Shown piece after piece: positions 63,961 through 64,000 of a DNA stretch of 64,000 nucleotides; within the stretch, counting starts at the first letter, position 1, and each line of letters opens with the position of its first letter. The DNA is from Terrimesophilobacter bigeumensis (GTDB lineage Bacteria; Actinomycetota; Actinomycetes; Actinomycetales; Microbacteriaceae): contig NZ_BAABAE010000003.1 in the NCBI RefSeq assembly GCF_039537265.1, positions 1 to 64,000 of the forward strand, given 5' to 3'. The notes below the pieces were generated by a model. It saw only the letters and a list, made by a program, of their open reading frames with translations. It was not told the origin of the DNA and ran no database searches. The translations under genes and the position numbers were made by a program.

Positions 63961-64000
63961 CCGGTCCGCGCCCTCCTCCCGCCCCTCCCCCCGCGAGACC

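Overview
The window is 64 kb of high-GC, densely coding chromosome from an actinobacterium, most likely a Microbacteriaceae member of the Leifsonia/Cryobacterium/Salinibacterium type. Supporting signs are a complete menaquinone gene cluster, actinobacterial NusG with a long acidic N-terminus, sugar transporter operons without their own ATPase, many apparently leaderless genes (a TANNNT box ending 6-7 nt before the start codon), and GC-rich hairpin repeats containing TCTCCGGTCGAGCTTGCCGA. The genus is inference; no rRNA is present.

Region by region. 1-12.8 kb: a 3' transposase scrap, then menaquinone synthesis (menC, menB, menE, menA, menD, menF, menG and a long-chain polyprenyl diphosphate synthase), with small membrane proteins, a PPK2 kinase and a ferredoxin-NADP reductase interspersed. 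No menH is visible. 12.8-18.3 kb: hairpin repeats, a GIY-YIG protein, cardiolipin synthase, YajQ, a VapBC toxin-antitoxin pair, a lytic transglycosylase and a LacI regulator. 18.3-23.4 kb: a small lower-GC island in tRNA-Tyr, bounded by a 56-57 bp repeat of the tRNA 3' end. It carries a truncated integrase, several unknown small genes, and a two-gene operon pairing a Panacea (SocA/DUF4065) antitoxin-like protein with a PIN-like protein. 23.5-29.8 kb: K+ uptake (TrkH/TrkA), an inositol-phosphatase family enzyme, an M23 peptidase, tRNA-Thr and tRNA-Met, an SDR and a TetR regulator. 29.8-36.4 kb: bifunctional PutA, a DUF488 protein, an untracked 27-codon Cys-rich micropeptide gene with its own signals, two MaoC-type dehydratases and murB. 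36.4-44.7 kb: an ABC-2 exporter, a PspC protein divergent from a PspC-type sensor kinase and its response regulator, a nuclease-like protein and an aminotransferase. 45-53 kb: tRNA-Trp-secE-nusG, rplKA and rplJL, with unrelated genes between the two ribosomal operons. 53-64 kb: a LuxR regulator, a LacI regulator with clear operators, and two sugar ABC transporter operons.

The most unusual feature is the repeat behaviour. Three different GC-rich hairpin repeat families lie in frame inside coding sequences: menB, murB and the N-terminus of the second MaoC gene. Related copies of two of these families occur between genes in the same window. The other main candidates for something new are the Panacea-PIN operon with two DnaA-box-like sequences in its leader, the orphan Cys-X-X-Cys micropeptide, and a MalF-like permease with an SdrD-B-like domain in an extracytoplasmic loop.
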